A stretch of DNA of 64,000 nt from Truepera sp. bin119 (GCA_002239005.1 MPNL01000009.1:22561-86560), one strand, 5' to 3'; counted from the first letter of the stretch, positions 44,324 to 53,504 are shown. A program made the numbers and translations. The notes: a model not told the origin generated them from the letters alone.

Positions 44324-44708
44324 GTTGAGGTCCCCTTCTAGATTCGAGGTCTGCGATCTACCCTCTCAACATGAGGCTATCAGTAATGTCAGGAGACACA
44401 TGTCCCGGCGATCGTCGGACCGATCGGGTCGCGATATACTTCGAGAATTCCACGGTCTCCCGCTCTAGGAGGATCCTGCTGGCTGCTGATCTGGCCCGTT
44501 GCGGCCGACCGGCGCCCCGTCCGCCCCATGGTGCAGGGGTACCCAGTGCGGAGGGGTGAACCATTCCCGATTCTCGCCGTGCTGTGCCTTGGCGCAGCGC
44601 GCGGTGAGAACCGGACGTGGGGCCAGGAGACAGTGGCAAGAATCGACTCTTCGCTGCACCCGGTGCGACAGGGTGGGTGGGGAGCTTGGCTGATGAGGGG
44701 CTAGCTGC
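44324..44708. other. Divergent intergenic region, pckA to AEC transporter
   Basis: No gene or RNA is recognised. It should carry the pckA promoter, but I found no convincing -35/-10 pair on either strand. Confidence 0.4.
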
Positions 44709-45602
44709 GTGCTCGAGATCTTCTTAAGCAGTGTCCTGCCCGCCTTCCTGATCGTCGGCATAGGTGTCCTGCTCGGCCCTTTGGTGGGATCTGGGATCGT
44801 GTCGGTTAATCGGCTGGTGCTCTACGGCGCCGCGCCGGCGCTGGTGCTGACCGCGCTGGTAGAGGCAGATCTGGTGCTGTCTAACGTGATCCGCCTGTAT
44901 AGCGGCCACCTGCTCTTTGTCGCAGCGATGTTCGTGCTGGCAAGGGGCCTAACTTGGCGGGTGGAGCACCGCGCTAGCAGGGGCTTTGCTGCGACAGCCA
45001 TGTTCAGCAACGCCGCTAATCTGATGCTACCGGTCTCGCTCTTCGCTCTTGGGGCTTTGGGACTTGAACGCGCCGTCCTGCTGTTCGTCCTCCTGCAGTT
45101 TCTGATGTATACGCTGGGGCCGCTGGTGCTGGTCGGGCGTGACGGCTTTGCGGGTCGTTCACTCCTCGGCCTGCTCAGGCTACCGGTGCTCTGGGCGGTT
45201 CCTATAGGGATCGTTCTGAACCTCTTCTCCGTGACGCTGCCGACAGGCATATGGCGGGGTGTGTCGCTCCTCTCCGACGCCGCGATTCCGCTGATTCTGC
45301 TGATTCTGGGGTTGCAGGTGTACCGCTCCGGGCTCCGTCCCCCCACGGGCCTTACCTGGGCCGCGACGCTGCTGAAGCTGGTTGCCGGGCCGCCCGTAGC
45401 GTACGCGCTGGGCTGGTTGGTCGGTGCCCGAGAGCTCGACCTGATGGTGCTCACCCTACTCGGTGCGATGCCCCCGGCAGTGAATATTCTGATCCTGTCT
45501 CTGGAATTCGGTGGTGATGTCGAGGGGGTCGCCCGCACGGTGGTGCTGGGGACTCTCGGTGCGATGTTGACCCTTCCGGTGGTCCTCTTTCTCGTGGGCT
45601 GA
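44709..45602 (+). CDS. AEC-family (auxin efflux carrier-like) transporter
   Basis: The 297-residue membrane protein has about ten helices in two inverted halves. TAMFSNAANLMLPVSLFALG is the conserved NxGxxxxP-like crossing region, and LLSDAAIPLILLILGLQV marks the second half. Bacterial members move malate, malonate or other organic acids. Start is GTG at 44709. It diverges from pckA, so organic-acid uptake beside gluconeogenesis would make sense, but the substrate is unproven. Confidence 0.87.
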   Translation: MLEIFLSSVLPAFLIVGIGVLLGPLVGSGIVSVNRLVLYGAAPALVLTALVEADLVLSNVIRLYSGHLLFVAAMFVLARGLTWRVEHRASRGFAATAMFSNAANLMLPVSLFALGALGLERAVLLFVLLQFLMYTLGPLVLVGRDGFAGRSLLGLLRLPVLWAVPIGIVLNLFSVTLPTGIWRGVSLLSDAAIPLILLILGLQVYRSGLRPPTGLTWAATLLKLVAGPPVAYALGWLVGARELDLMVLTLLGAMPPAVNILILSLEFGGDVEGVARTVVLGTLGAMLTLPVVLFLVG

Positions 45603-45766
45603 AGAGGGGTTAAGGAGTAGGGGGGACGGAGCCGATCTACGACCATCGGGACGACCGGTTTCACCTGGGTCTCGATCTTCCTGCGTGCCTACCTATTCGA
45701 GCGTGAAACCGCATCAGAGTATTCTATTTATGAGATGACCTCTGGGAGATTGCAAGGAGGGGCGCT

Positions 45767-45820
45767 ATGGTGGGAAACGGATTCGAAGGCGTAGCGAGCG
45801 AATGGGGGGTTGACGCATGA
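45767..45820 (+). CDS. Possible 17-residue leader ORF coupled to a Gfo/Idh gene
   Basis: AAGGAGGGG stands about five bases before an ATG at 45767. The frame MVGNGFEGVASEWGVDA ends in a TGA that overlaps the ATG of the next gene (ATGA). This arrangement would feed ribosomes into the dehydrogenase start. A chance origin cannot be excluded. Confidence 0.4.
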   Translation: MVGNGFEGVASEWGVDA

Positions 45821-46818
45821 CGGCTCTGAGAGTCGGGATTGTGGGCGCCGGGACGATGGGTAAGGCTCACGCCGTCGGCTGGTCCGCAACCGGGGCAGAG
45901 GTCGTCGGCGTGGCAGCTAGGAGCCAGGACGCGGCAGCCCCCCTCGCTCTGAGTCTGGGGGTTGAGGCGTTCGGGAGCTACGACGAGTTACTCTCTACCG
46001 TGGATATCGTCGATCTGTGCGTCCCCACGGATCTGCACTGCGATATGACCGTCCGGGCGGCTGCGGCCGCAAGACATGTCGTCTGTGAGAAACCGATAGC
46101 CCTCTCGGTGGAGGATGGCCAGGCCATGATCGACGCCTGCGAGGCGGCCGGCGTCCGCCTGTTCGTTGCTATGGTGGTCCGCTTCTTCCCACAGTACCGC
46201 GCAGCCCGGGAGGCCGTTGCGGCGGGACAGTTGGGTGAGTTGGGGGTGATGCGCCTCAAACGTGTCGCCTACCAGCCGATAGGCGACGCCGGCTGGTTCA
46301 TCGACGAGGCACGCTCCGGCGGGATGATCCTCGACCTGATGATCCACGACCTCGACTACGCCCGCTGGCTGGGCGGGGAGGTCGAGCGAGTGTTCGCCCG
46401 GTCGCTGCGAAGTCGTGATCCTGGGGCACCCGCCGACTACGCTCTGGCGACCCTCCGCTTCCGTGGCGGCGCTATGGCACAGGTCGAGGGGGGATGGTCC
46501 TACCCGCCGGGAGTGTTCCGCACCGCATTCGACCTAGCTGGCTCGGGCGGGCTTATCGAGTGGGACTCTGATAGCAGTGAGAGCACCCACCGTCGGCTGA
46601 TGCCGGAAAAGCCGGAAGGGGTAGGCCGGGTCGGGGTACCGCTCACGGTAGCGGCTGAGGATCCCTACACTACGGAGATTAGGCACGTCTATGATGCCCT
46701 CATTCACGACCGACCCTTTGACGTCAGCGCCGAGGACGCCCTTGCGGCGCTCCGCATCGCGCTGGCCGTTCGGACATCGGCTCGGGAGGGGCGCGCCGTC
46801 ACCCTTGAGGAGGTGTGA
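45817..46818 (+). CDS. Gfo/Idh/MocA-family dehydrogenase, first of pair
   Basis: The 333-residue NAD(P)-dependent oxidoreductase has an N-terminal Rossmann fold (VGIVGAGTMGKAHAVGWSA), the ICVPTDLH-like segment (DLCVPTDLHCDMTV) and the catalytic EKPIALS motif. The C-terminal substrate domain includes GGMILDLMIHDLDYARWL. The family oxidises sugars, inositols and related polyols. The second family member starts one base after its stop codon, so they form an operon, probably with two consecutive or alternative sugar oxidations. Confidence 0.9.
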   Translation: MTALRVGIVGAGTMGKAHAVGWSATGAEVVGVAARSQDAAAPLALSLGVEAFGSYDELLSTVDIVDLCVPTDLHCDMTVRAAAAARHVVCEKPIALSVEDGQAMIDACEAAGVRLFVAMVVRFFPQYRAAREAVAAGQLGELGVMRLKRVAYQPIGDAGWFIDEARSGGMILDLMIHDLDYARWLGGEVERVFARSLRSRDPGAPADYALATLRFRGGAMAQVEGGWSYPPGVFRTAFDLAGSGGLIEWDSDSSESTHRRLMPEKPEGVGRVGVPLTVAAEDPYTTEIRHVYDALIHDRPFDVSAEDALAALRIALAVRTSAREGRAVTLEEV

Positions 46819-46819
46819 G

Positions 46820-47830
46820 ATGCGGATAGGCATCATGAGCTTCGCCCACTTACACGCGGAGAGCTATATTCACAACCTCAAGTCGATTGTCGGGGTCGAG
46901 GTGATCGGCTTCTCAGATACCGATCCAGTCCGAGGAGACCGCGCCTCTAGAGAGTACGAGAGTCGCTGGTTCCCTGAGCACGAGGCGCTACTGGCCGAGC
47001 GGCCCGATGCGGTCCTGATCTGCTCGGAGAATGCCAATCACCGCGAGTTGGTCGAGTTGGCTGCCGCCGCAGGGGCCCACGTGCTGTGTGAGAAGCCGAT
47101 CGAGGTCTCGTGCGAGAGCGCCAGGGCCATGCGGGAGGCCTGCGACCGTGCCGGGGTGCACTTCATGACCGCATTCCCGATGCGCTTCGACATCAACATT
47201 CGGGCTGCCCGGGAGGTGATGGCACGCGGCGAGTTGGGGGAGGTCTACGCTATAAACGGCGTCAATCACAGTGAGAACCCCTACAGGCACCGTGCCTGGT
47301 TCGCTCAGAAGGCGCTCGCTGGCGGTGGGGCGGTGATGGACCACACCGTCCACCTGCTCGACCTCTATCGGTGGTTCCTCGGTTCGGAGGTGGTGGAGGT
47401 CTACGCTGAGGTCGGTAACCCCTTCTACCCGGATGAGATCGACGTGGACTCCGCTGGGCTTGTGACCCTCACTTTTGCAACAGGAGTATTTGCGTCGATC
47501 GACTGCTCCTGGAGTCGGCCTACCAGCTACCCCCGCTTTGGACACCTGAAGATGGAGTTGTTCGGCGACCGGGGAGCCCTGAGCGTCGACGCCTTCGCTC
47601 AGCACCTCCGGGTGTGGAGCGGGGCTCTTGAGAGGACCCCCAGTTGGATCGGCTGGGGTGACAATCCGGACTTAGCCATGATCAAGGCTTTCGTAGCTAG
47701 CGTCCATGAGGACCGCGAGCCGCCAGTCACTTGGCGGGACGGTTACGAGGCGCTCCGTGTGGCACTCGCCTGCTACCAGTCAGCTGAGCGGGGGGAGCCG
47801 GTCGCCCTCGGATCGCCCCCTGAAGGCTGA
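46820..47830 (+). CDS. Gfo/Idh/MocA-family dehydrogenase, second of pair
   Basis: The 336-residue protein starts MRIGIMSFAHLHAESYIHNL, where the usual GxGxxG loop is altered to SFAHLHA, as in a known subgroup. The CEKPIEVSCESARAM motif and GGGAVMDHTVHLLDLYRWFL follow. GAGGAGG sits just before the ATG. It converges with the CUT1 transporter/alcohol dehydrogenase operon, which may supply the substrate. Confidence 0.9.
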   Translation: MRIGIMSFAHLHAESYIHNLKSIVGVEVIGFSDTDPVRGDRASREYESRWFPEHEALLAERPDAVLICSENANHRELVELAAAAGAHVLCEKPIEVSCESARAMREACDRAGVHFMTAFPMRFDINIRAAREVMARGELGEVYAINGVNHSENPYRHRAWFAQKALAGGGAVMDHTVHLLDLYRWFLGSEVVEVYAEVGNPFYPDEIDVDSAGLVTLTFATGVFASIDCSWSRPTSYPRFGHLKMELFGDRGALSVDAFAQHLRVWSGALERTPSWIGWGDNPDLAMIKAFVASVHEDREPPVTWRDGYEALRVALACYQSAERGEPVALGSPPEG

Positions 47831-47955
47831 GGCCTTAGCTTGCGAGGTCTAACGTGGTCGAACAGCTACCGGTCCCGATGGACCGCCGGAACTCCTCAGC
47901 CTTTCGGTCGAAACCTTCGCGACGAAATGCTGTCTGATCCGCGACGGGGACGGCC

Positions 47956-49065
47956 CTATTCGTGACCGTGGAACGTGATCACGTTCCGCAGTGCCTCGCC
48001 CTGCTCGACAACCTCGATCGCCTCGTTGATCTCCGCTAGCGGATAGCGGGAGGTGATGAGTTCATCAAGCTTCAGTCCCCCCTGCAGGTAGAGGTCCACG
48101 AGCCTGGGGACGTCCGCACTCAGGCGGGTAGAGCCCATGGAACTGCCGAGGATACGTTTGGGGCCGCGACTGCCTAGGGTGCCGAGTACCAGGCTTGCGA
48201 CGGGCAGATCTACCGACGCGTTGATAGGGGGGATGCCGACGAGTACCAGGGTTCCGTCACGGCGGGTCAGTTCGAGCCCCTGCTCGAAAGCGGCGGCGCT
48301 CCCGACCGTAACGAGCACGTAGTCAGCCCCGCGGCCCGAAGTCAGGTCGCGGACGGCCTCGGCTACGGTACTCCCGGCCGCGTTGAGGGCGTGGGTAGCA
48401 CCGAATGCCCGGGCCACCTCGAGCTTGCTGTCGAGCAGGTCGACGGCGATGATCGGATGGGCACCTGCCCGGACCGCTCCCTGCACGGCGTTGAGCCCGA
48501 CACCCCCCACACCGATGATCACCACCGAACTGTGGGGTGGGACCTTGGCGGTGTTGACCACCGCCCCAAAGCCGGTGATCACACCGCAGCCCAGGAGGGC
48601 AGCGCTGTCGAGAGGCACCTCCTTGGGGATGGGTACTAGTTGGGACTGGTCGACCACGATCTGCTCAGCGAAGGCGCCGGTGTAGAGGCCTTGGTGGATC
48701 GGGTCGCCCCCCCGGGTCCGAAGGCGGTGCTCGGTCGCCAGTGCGTACTCGCCCTCGCAGATGTGGGGAGAGCCGGTAGTGCAGAAGTAGCAGCGGCCAC
48801 ATGATCTCAGGAGCGACACGACCACGTGGTTGCCGGGCTGGACTAGGTTAACGCCCGCACCAACCTCCTCGACCACGCCGGCAGCCTCGTGGCCAGCCAC
48901 AACCGGCACCGCGCGCCCCCAGTCACCCCTGAGGAGGTGGATATCGCTGTGGCAGATGGAGGTCGCCACCATGCGGACCCTAACCTCGCCCCATTGGGGG
49001 GGATCGAGTTCGACCTCCTCGACGATTAGCGGCCTGCCGAACTCATAGCAGACAGCGGCTTTCAT
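47956..49065 (-). CDS. Zinc-dependent alcohol dehydrogenase (MDR family)
   Basis: The 369-residue enzyme has the catalytic zinc site (SICHSDIHLLRGD and GHEAAGVVEEVGAGVN), a four-cysteine structural zinc lobe (SCGRCYFCTTGSPHIC) and the cofactor loop GVGGVGLNAVQGA. It oxidises alcohols or aldehyde adducts with NAD. It is the last gene of the SBP-permease-permease operon, 82 bases after the second permease, so the alcohol is likely a sugar or polyol brought in by that transporter. Confidence 0.92.
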   Translation of the reverse strand: MKAAVCYEFGRPLIVEEVELDPPQWGEVRVRMVATSICHSDIHLLRGDWGRAVPVVAGHEAAGVVEEVGAGVNLVQPGNHVVVSLLRSCGRCYFCTTGSPHICEGEYALATEHRLRTRGGDPIHQGLYTGAFAEQIVVDQSQLVPIPKEVPLDSAALLGCGVITGFGAVVNTAKVPPHSSVVIIGVGGVGLNAVQGAVRAGAHPIIAVDLLDSKLEVARAFGATHALNAAGSTVAEAVRDLTSGRGADYVLVTVGSAAAFEQGLELTRRDGTLVLVGIPPINASVDLPVASLVLGTLGSRGPKRILGSSMGSTRLSADVPRLVDLYLQGGLKLDELITSRYPLAEINEAIEVVEQGEALRNVITFHGHE

Positions 49066-49147
49066 GGTGACCCCCTTCTCGCTTCTCAGTTCAGTGCGTA
49101 TCCGGATGATACCCGGTCTGGGTGGGCTCGGGCCCCGAACGCCAGCC

Positions 49148-50014
49148 CTACTTTACCGCTCCGGAGGTCAGGCCCCGGATCAGTTGCCGCGAGAACACGA
49201 TGTAGAGGATCACGACCGGGAGCATCGCCAGCGTTAGCGAGGCGAGCACCGCGTTCCAGTCGCTTATGTACTGTCCCAAGAAGATCTGGGCGCCGAGGAT
49301 GACGGTCTTAGCACGCTCAGTGCCGGTGAGGATCAGCGGGAACCAGAGGTCGTTCCAGATCGGGATCATATTGAACACTGCGACAGTCCCCAGCGCTGGA
49401 CGGATTAGTGGTAGGACCAACGCGTAGATCCGGTACTCGCTGGCACCGTCGATACGGGCAGCGTCTTTGAGGGCTTGGGGCACGGTAGCCATGAATTGCG
49501 TGAGGATGAACACTGCCAGTGGGATGCCCGAGGCCAGATAGACGAGGATCAGTCCCATTAGGGTGTCGACCAGTTCGATGCCGACCAAGAGCCGTAGGAT
49601 GCTGACTGTGCCTAGTCGGATTGGGATCATAATGCCGACAGCAAGGTAGAGGCCCATCAGGGCGTTGCCTGGGAAGTCGTACTCGGCCAGCGCGAAGGCG
49701 GCCATCGAACTAACCAGGAGGATGAGCAGCAGCGCCACAATCGTGACGATGAGACTATTGCGGAAGTAGAGGAGGAAGTTGGCGCCCTCGAAAACGGTCT
49801 GGTAGCCTACGGTGTCGAAGTTCGAACTGTTGGGCAGTTCGAATGGGTTCCGGAATATTGCGCGACGGCTCTTGAACGAGTTCAGGATCACGAGCAGGAC
49901 TGGAAATAGCGCGATAACAGTATAGGTGATCAGGACAGCGTGGGCGGCGACGACCTGCCCCCAGTGGCCGAAGCCGCGGGGCGGGCGTTTGTTCCCGCCG
50001 CGCCGAGAAGTCAT
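49148..50014 (-). CDS. CUT1 sugar ABC transporter permease (MalG-like)
   Basis: The 288-residue protein has six membrane helices. Its EAA loop, which docks the ATPase, reads ALKDAARIDGASEYRIYALVL. The family C-terminus FSRQLIRGLTSGAVK is intact. Its ATG overlaps the stop of the upstream permease (ATGA). A much longer open frame continues upstream but is not used. Confidence 0.93.
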   Translation of the reverse strand: MTSRRGGNKRPPRGFGHWGQVVAAHAVLITYTVIALFPVLLVILNSFKSRRAIFRNPFELPNSSNFDTVGYQTVFEGANFLLYFRNSLIVTIVALLLILLVSSMAAFALAEYDFPGNALMGLYLAVGIMIPIRLGTVSILRLLVGIELVDTLMGLILVYLASGIPLAVFILTQFMATVPQALKDAARIDGASEYRIYALVLPLIRPALGTVAVFNMIPIWNDLWFPLILTGTERAKTVILGAQIFLGQYISDWNAVLASLTLAMLPVVILYIVFSRQLIRGLTSGAVK

Positions 50015-50949
50015 AGCTCGATCCTCTGCAGGCGGCGCTGCCAGCCGAACAGGTACAGCAGCACGCCGGCTAGGATGATCAGAAACATCACCCCAGCGAT
50101 GGTGGCTCCCATAGTGGGATTGCCGAGTTGAAGCTGTATTCCGAAGAAGGTCCGGAAGAAGAAGGTGCCCAGGATATCGGTCGAGAAGTTCGGCCCGGCC
50201 AGGGCCCCTTGGGTGGTGTAGATGAGGTCGAAGGCGTTGAAGTTGCCGACAAAGGTAAGCGTCGCCACGATGCCGACGGTGGGCAGGATCAGCGGGAATT
50301 TGATGCGCCAGAAGACGCCCCAGCCGGTCGCGCCGTCGATGCGGGCGGCCTCGATCAACTCGTCGGGGATACCCAGGAGCGCGGCCAGGAAGAGGAGCAT
50401 GGGGACGCCGACATACTGCCACACGGAGATGAGTGAGATCGCCACTAAGGCCGAGCTTTCGAGGCCGAGCCAGGGTCGGTACAGCGATTCGAGCCCGAAT
50501 ATCCCCAGGATGTCCTTGGCAATCCCCCAAAGCGGGCTGAGGATGAGCCGCCAGGAAAAACCAATCAGTACCACAGAGAGGATAGTGGGCGTGAAGATTA
50601 GCGTGCGAAACAGCGCCCGCCCCCGGATGATCTGTGAGCTCAGCAGCGCGGCCAGCAGCAGCCCGATAGGATTCTGCACAGACATATGGATTGCGAACAG
50701 CACGAAGTTGTTACGGATGGCGTTCCACAGCCTCGGCGCCCATAAGTCACTGGTCAGCAGCGTGCGGTAGTTATCGAGCCCGACAAACACCTCTCTGCCG
50801 GTATCGTTGAGGCTGAATAGGCCTAGCCGCAGCGAGTCAATCAGCGGGTAGACCATGAAAATGGTGTAGATGAGGACAGCTGGTGTCAGGAAGACAAGGA
50901 TGTGGAACGGGAACGGTTTTCGTCGCCTTGGGGGCATGGGCTCCACCAT
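50011..50949 (-). CDS. CUT1 sugar ABC transporter permease (MalF-like)
   Basis: Six or seven helices with the EAA loop ELIEAARIDGATGWGVFWRI identify a binding-protein-dependent sugar permease. The N-terminus PPRRRKPFPFHILVFLTPAV leads into helix 1. Starts at GTG 50952, ATG 50949 and ATG 50937 are all possible; the last has GGTGGAG close upstream. It pairs with the MalG-like protein. No ATPase gene is in the cluster, so a shared MsmK-type ATPase elsewhere is needed. Confidence 0.92.
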   Translation of the reverse strand: MVEPMPPRRRKPFPFHILVFLTPAVLIYTIFMVYPLIDSLRLGLFSLNDTGREVFVGLDNYRTLLTSDLWAPRLWNAIRNNFVLFAIHMSVQNPIGLLLAALLSSQIIRGRALFRTLIFTPTILSVVLIGFSWRLILSPLWGIAKDILGIFGLESLYRPWLGLESSALVAISLISVWQYVGVPMLLFLAALLGIPDELIEAARIDGATGWGVFWRIKFPLILPTVGIVATLTFVGNFNAFDLIYTTQGALAGPNFSTDILGTFFFRTFFGIQLQLGNPTMGATIAGVMFLIILAGVLLYLFGWQRRLQRIEL

Positions 50950-51041
50950 CACGGAGAGGCGAAGGGCGGGCCGCAGCGGCTCGCCCTTCGGGGTGTTCGG
51001 ATCAGGTCACCTGAGCGACCCTCATCATCGTCGTGGTGCAC

Positions 51042-52286
51042 CTACTGCTGTGGTTCGTACCAGGCCTCGAGGCCCTGCTGGACTTGGTCGGCAGCCTCTT
51101 GCGGGGTCAGGGTCCCATTGAGGATCTGGGCCGAGGCGTTCCACAGATCGTTCTCATTGTTGGGGTTGCCGCGCGAGAGGATCTGGTATGAGGACCGGAT
51201 GGTCGATTCACAGATGCTGCGCCAACTCAGGAACTCCTGCGCCAGTGGGTCGGTGAGTTCAATAGCGTGGCTTGAGAGGGTGAAGAAGCCGGGTAGCGCA
51301 TTGGAGTAGAGCTCAGCGAACTCGGACGTGGTCATCCACTCGAGGAAGGTCAGGGCCGCCTCCGCATTGGGGCTGGCGGCATTTAGGCCCATAGCGATGT
51401 CGGTATGGTCACTTATGTAGCAGACCTCCTGGCCAGCAGGTGGGGGCGGTGGGAAGGCACCCATGGCGAAGTCAGCTTGGGCATTGAAGCCAGCGATCTC
51501 CCAGGAGCCCGACGGGTAGATGGCTCCTAGGCCCAGAGTGAACGAGTTCTGGGCGTCGGGGTAGGTCACCGCTTGGTAGCCGTCGGTCAGGTAGGGGACC
51601 CAGGTAGCCAACGCCTCAAAGGCCTTAAGGAAGCCACCTTCATTGTAGCCGATGCTGCCGTCGATAAGGCCCAGGCGACCCTCTTCGCCCTTCCAGTAGT
51701 TGGGACCGATGTTCTGGAATCCCATGGTGGCGGCCTCCCACTGGTCGTTGGTACCCATGACCAGTGGGGCGTAGCTGCCGTCCTGTTTTATGATTTCGAG
51801 GAGTTCTAGAAATTCTTCGTTGGTGAGCGGCTCACTCAGACCCAACTCGGTGAAGGCGTCAGCGTTGTAGATGAAGCCGTGGATGACTGAGGCCATAGGT
51901 ACGCAGAAGACGTGGCTGCCGTCGTCGGTGATCCAAGCGCTCTTGGCCACAGAGCTAAAATTCTCTAGGCCGGGTAGATCGTTAATTGAGACTAGGTGAC
52001 CCGCTTCGAACAGTCCTAGCGAGGTGTCGAACGGTCGACAGGTAATGAGATCGCCAGCGGCACCCGCCTCGAGCTTGCTGTTCAACACAGCATTGTATTC
52101 AGCCGGGGCAGTGGGGGCGAAGACGACTTCAATGTCAGGGAACTGGGCGTTGAATGCGGGGATGATGGTATCGCGCCAGATCACAAGGTCGTCGTTGCGC
52201 CAACTCTCGATTACCAGGCTCTGGGCTAGGGCCACCGCTCCGAGAATGAGGGGGACCAGCATGATGAGGATTGGACGGGTTCTCAT
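51042..52286 (-). CDS. Extracellular sugar-binding protein of the CUT1 transporter
   Basis: The start at 52286, with GGAAGG six bases upstream, gives the signal peptide RPILIMLVPLILGAVALAQ. The mature 390 residues follow the SBP_bac_1 pattern: WRDTIIPAFNAQFPDIEV, GAAGDLITCRPFD, and GLGAIYPSGSWEIAGF. It captures a sugar or oligosaccharide outside the cell. It is the first gene of the operon. Upstream, TACC-GTTGT-GGTA (about 52323-52335) is a small inverted repeat that could be a regulator site. Confidence 0.92.
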   Translation of the reverse strand: MRTRPILIMLVPLILGAVALAQSLVIESWRNDDLVIWRDTIIPAFNAQFPDIEVVFAPTAPAEYNAVLNSKLEAGAAGDLITCRPFDTSLGLFEAGHLVSINDLPGLENFSSVAKSAWITDDGSHVFCVPMASVIHGFIYNADAFTELGLSEPLTNEEFLELLEIIKQDGSYAPLVMGTNDQWEAATMGFQNIGPNYWKGEEGRLGLIDGSIGYNEGGFLKAFEALATWVPYLTDGYQAVTYPDAQNSFTLGLGAIYPSGSWEIAGFNAQADFAMGAFPPPPPAGQEVCYISDHTDIAMGLNAASPNAEAALTFLEWMTTSEFAELYSNALPGFFTLSSHAIELTDPLAQEFLSWRSICESTIRSSYQILSRGNPNNENDLWNASAQILNGTLTPQEAADQVQQGLEAWYEPQQ

Positions 52287-52409
52287 GGGATACCTTCCCT
52301 CCCTTAAAACGGGGTATAAGCTTACCGTTGTGGTAGGCTTATGTGGCGCACTATAATCCACATTCCGGCGTAGTGTCGCGTATTGTGTGGGTTACTTCCA
52401 GGAGGCTGG

Positions 52410-52502
52410 ATGGAACCCAACGACGAAGTCAACTTGAGCGTCCAGGAGCGAGTCAAAGCTGATGTGAAAGCGGTGTTCGAGCAACTGCTTGAAGAGGAGT
52501 AG
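52410..52502 (+). CDS. 30-residue ORF with strong ribosome site
   Basis: AGGAGG lies about four bases before the ATG. The peptide MEPNDEVNLSVQERVKADVK continues with AVFEQLLEEE and stops. It is acidic and helical. The VKAVFEQLLEEE ending recalls the N-terminus of mutator/IS256-type transposases, so it may be a transposase stub; a real small protein is also possible. Confidence 0.3.
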   Translation: MEPNDEVNLSVQERVKADVKAVFEQLLEEE

Positions 52503-52537
52503 TGCGATTAACACCTATGCCGGTGTCGCTACAGTCT

Positions 52538-53149
52538 CTACAGCGAGTGGCCATCGTACACACGAGAAGCGTCTAGGATCTCGAGATGGGACGTCCAAGC
52601 CTCCTTATGGCGCTTGATATCCGCGAATCTTATCGCACGCTCAGCTTGGTTTAAGTCAAGAGCCCATTGCCAGCAACCTTTGTAGCCCGGCCCTAGGCTT
52701 GACTCGAACTCAACCGCTTGCTGCGCCATTTTCTCTCCGAATAGCTCCACATAGGCGTCAAAGAGGAACAAGAATAAGAGCTTGTGAGCGTTCACGAAAG
52801 AGCCCTTCTCCCCGGGAGTGGTCTTGTAACCGTTACCCCACAGGATTCTATGGCCCAGTTCATGCACCAGAGTCGAGCACTTCACATTCTTCGGGTAGCT
52901 CGCCCGCAAGATCAGCGGGCGGGCCCGACTCGGATACTCACAGACTAATGCATTGATCGTAGTCTCGACAAAGCGAAGCTTGGTTCGTCGTTCGAGCACT
53001 TCGACGATGGAGCTACCATGAGCAGTCCAGATATTTCGGTACTCACGGACTGCAGTGACCAACTGCGGGTCGCTCCACTCAGGGTGGAAATTGACCTCTA
53101 GACTGCTTTCGGCAACGAGGTTCCCAGTCTGCATGTTGAGAGGACTCAA
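52538..53149 (-). CDS. HExxH putative zinc metallopeptidase, unknown family
   Basis: The 203-residue protein has TLVHELGHRILWGNG, an HExxH zinc site of the ImmA/IrrE-like or SprT-like kind, around residue 98, preceded by a helix-rich region. The C-terminal half (LLFLFLFDAYVELFGEKMAQ, then GCWQWALDL) is helical and unlike any enzyme I can name. It has no signal peptide. Start is TTG at 53149, or ATG at 53134. It is last in the hyu-dpp operon, but its codons are visibly more AT-rich, suggesting recent acquisition. Confidence 0.72.
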   Translation of the reverse strand: MSPLNMQTGNLVAESSLEVNFHPEWSDPQLVTAVREYRNIWTAHGSSIVEVLERRTKLRFVETTINALVCEYPSRARPLILRASYPKNVKCSTLVHELGHRILWGNGYKTTPGEKGSFVNAHKLLFLFLFDAYVELFGEKMAQQAVEFESSLGPGYKGCWQWALDLNQAERAIRFADIKRHKEAWTSHLEILDASRVYDGHSL

Positions 53150-53153
53150 AGTG

Positions 53154-53504
53154 CTAGCCAGAGAGCTGCTGTCCGGTGTCCGCTACGGTGTTGTCGGTGG
53201 TGACGATCTCCTCCGAGATCAGGAAGACGGGGTCAGCGATGCGGCTTAGGTTCTCCTGCAGCCGGGCCTGTCCCTCATCGCTCAAGAACCCCTTCTCCAG
53301 ATCTTCCATCGATGCGAAATAAACTTCGGTGATGTAGCGATACTTTGTCGGCCCTATTCTCGTGTCACGCGCCATATAGAAGTCGGTTTTGAGGACGCCT
53401 GGGTTTGACGCGTTGTTCTGCTGGTGGGTGGTGGTGCGCCACTTCAGGAAGGCCTCGTGATCGGCCCCATCGGGGAGGTTATAGAGGACGGTGAGTTTGA
53501 CCAT
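53154..53504 (-). CDS. EthD-domain protein
   Basis: The 116-residue protein starts VKLTVLYNLPDGADHEAFLK and has the EthD dimeric alpha-beta barrel pattern (WRTTTHQQNN, YRYITEVYFASMEDLEKGF). Members accompany degradative pathways; most lack a defined reaction. It sits 12 bases after the DppC-like gene, in the same leftward operon. Confidence 0.85.
   Translation of the reverse strand: MVKLTVLYNLPDGADHEAFLKWRTTTHQQNNASNPGVLKTDFYMARDTRIGPTKYRYITEVYFASMEDLEKGFLSDEGQARLQENLSRIADPVFLISEEIVTTDNTVADTGQQLSG

Noticed and set aside
49148..50530. A 460-residue fusion of the MalG-like permease with an upstream extension
   Set aside because: The extension lies in the wrong frame over the MalF-like gene. 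The ATG at 50014 overlapping its stop codon gives the normal permease.
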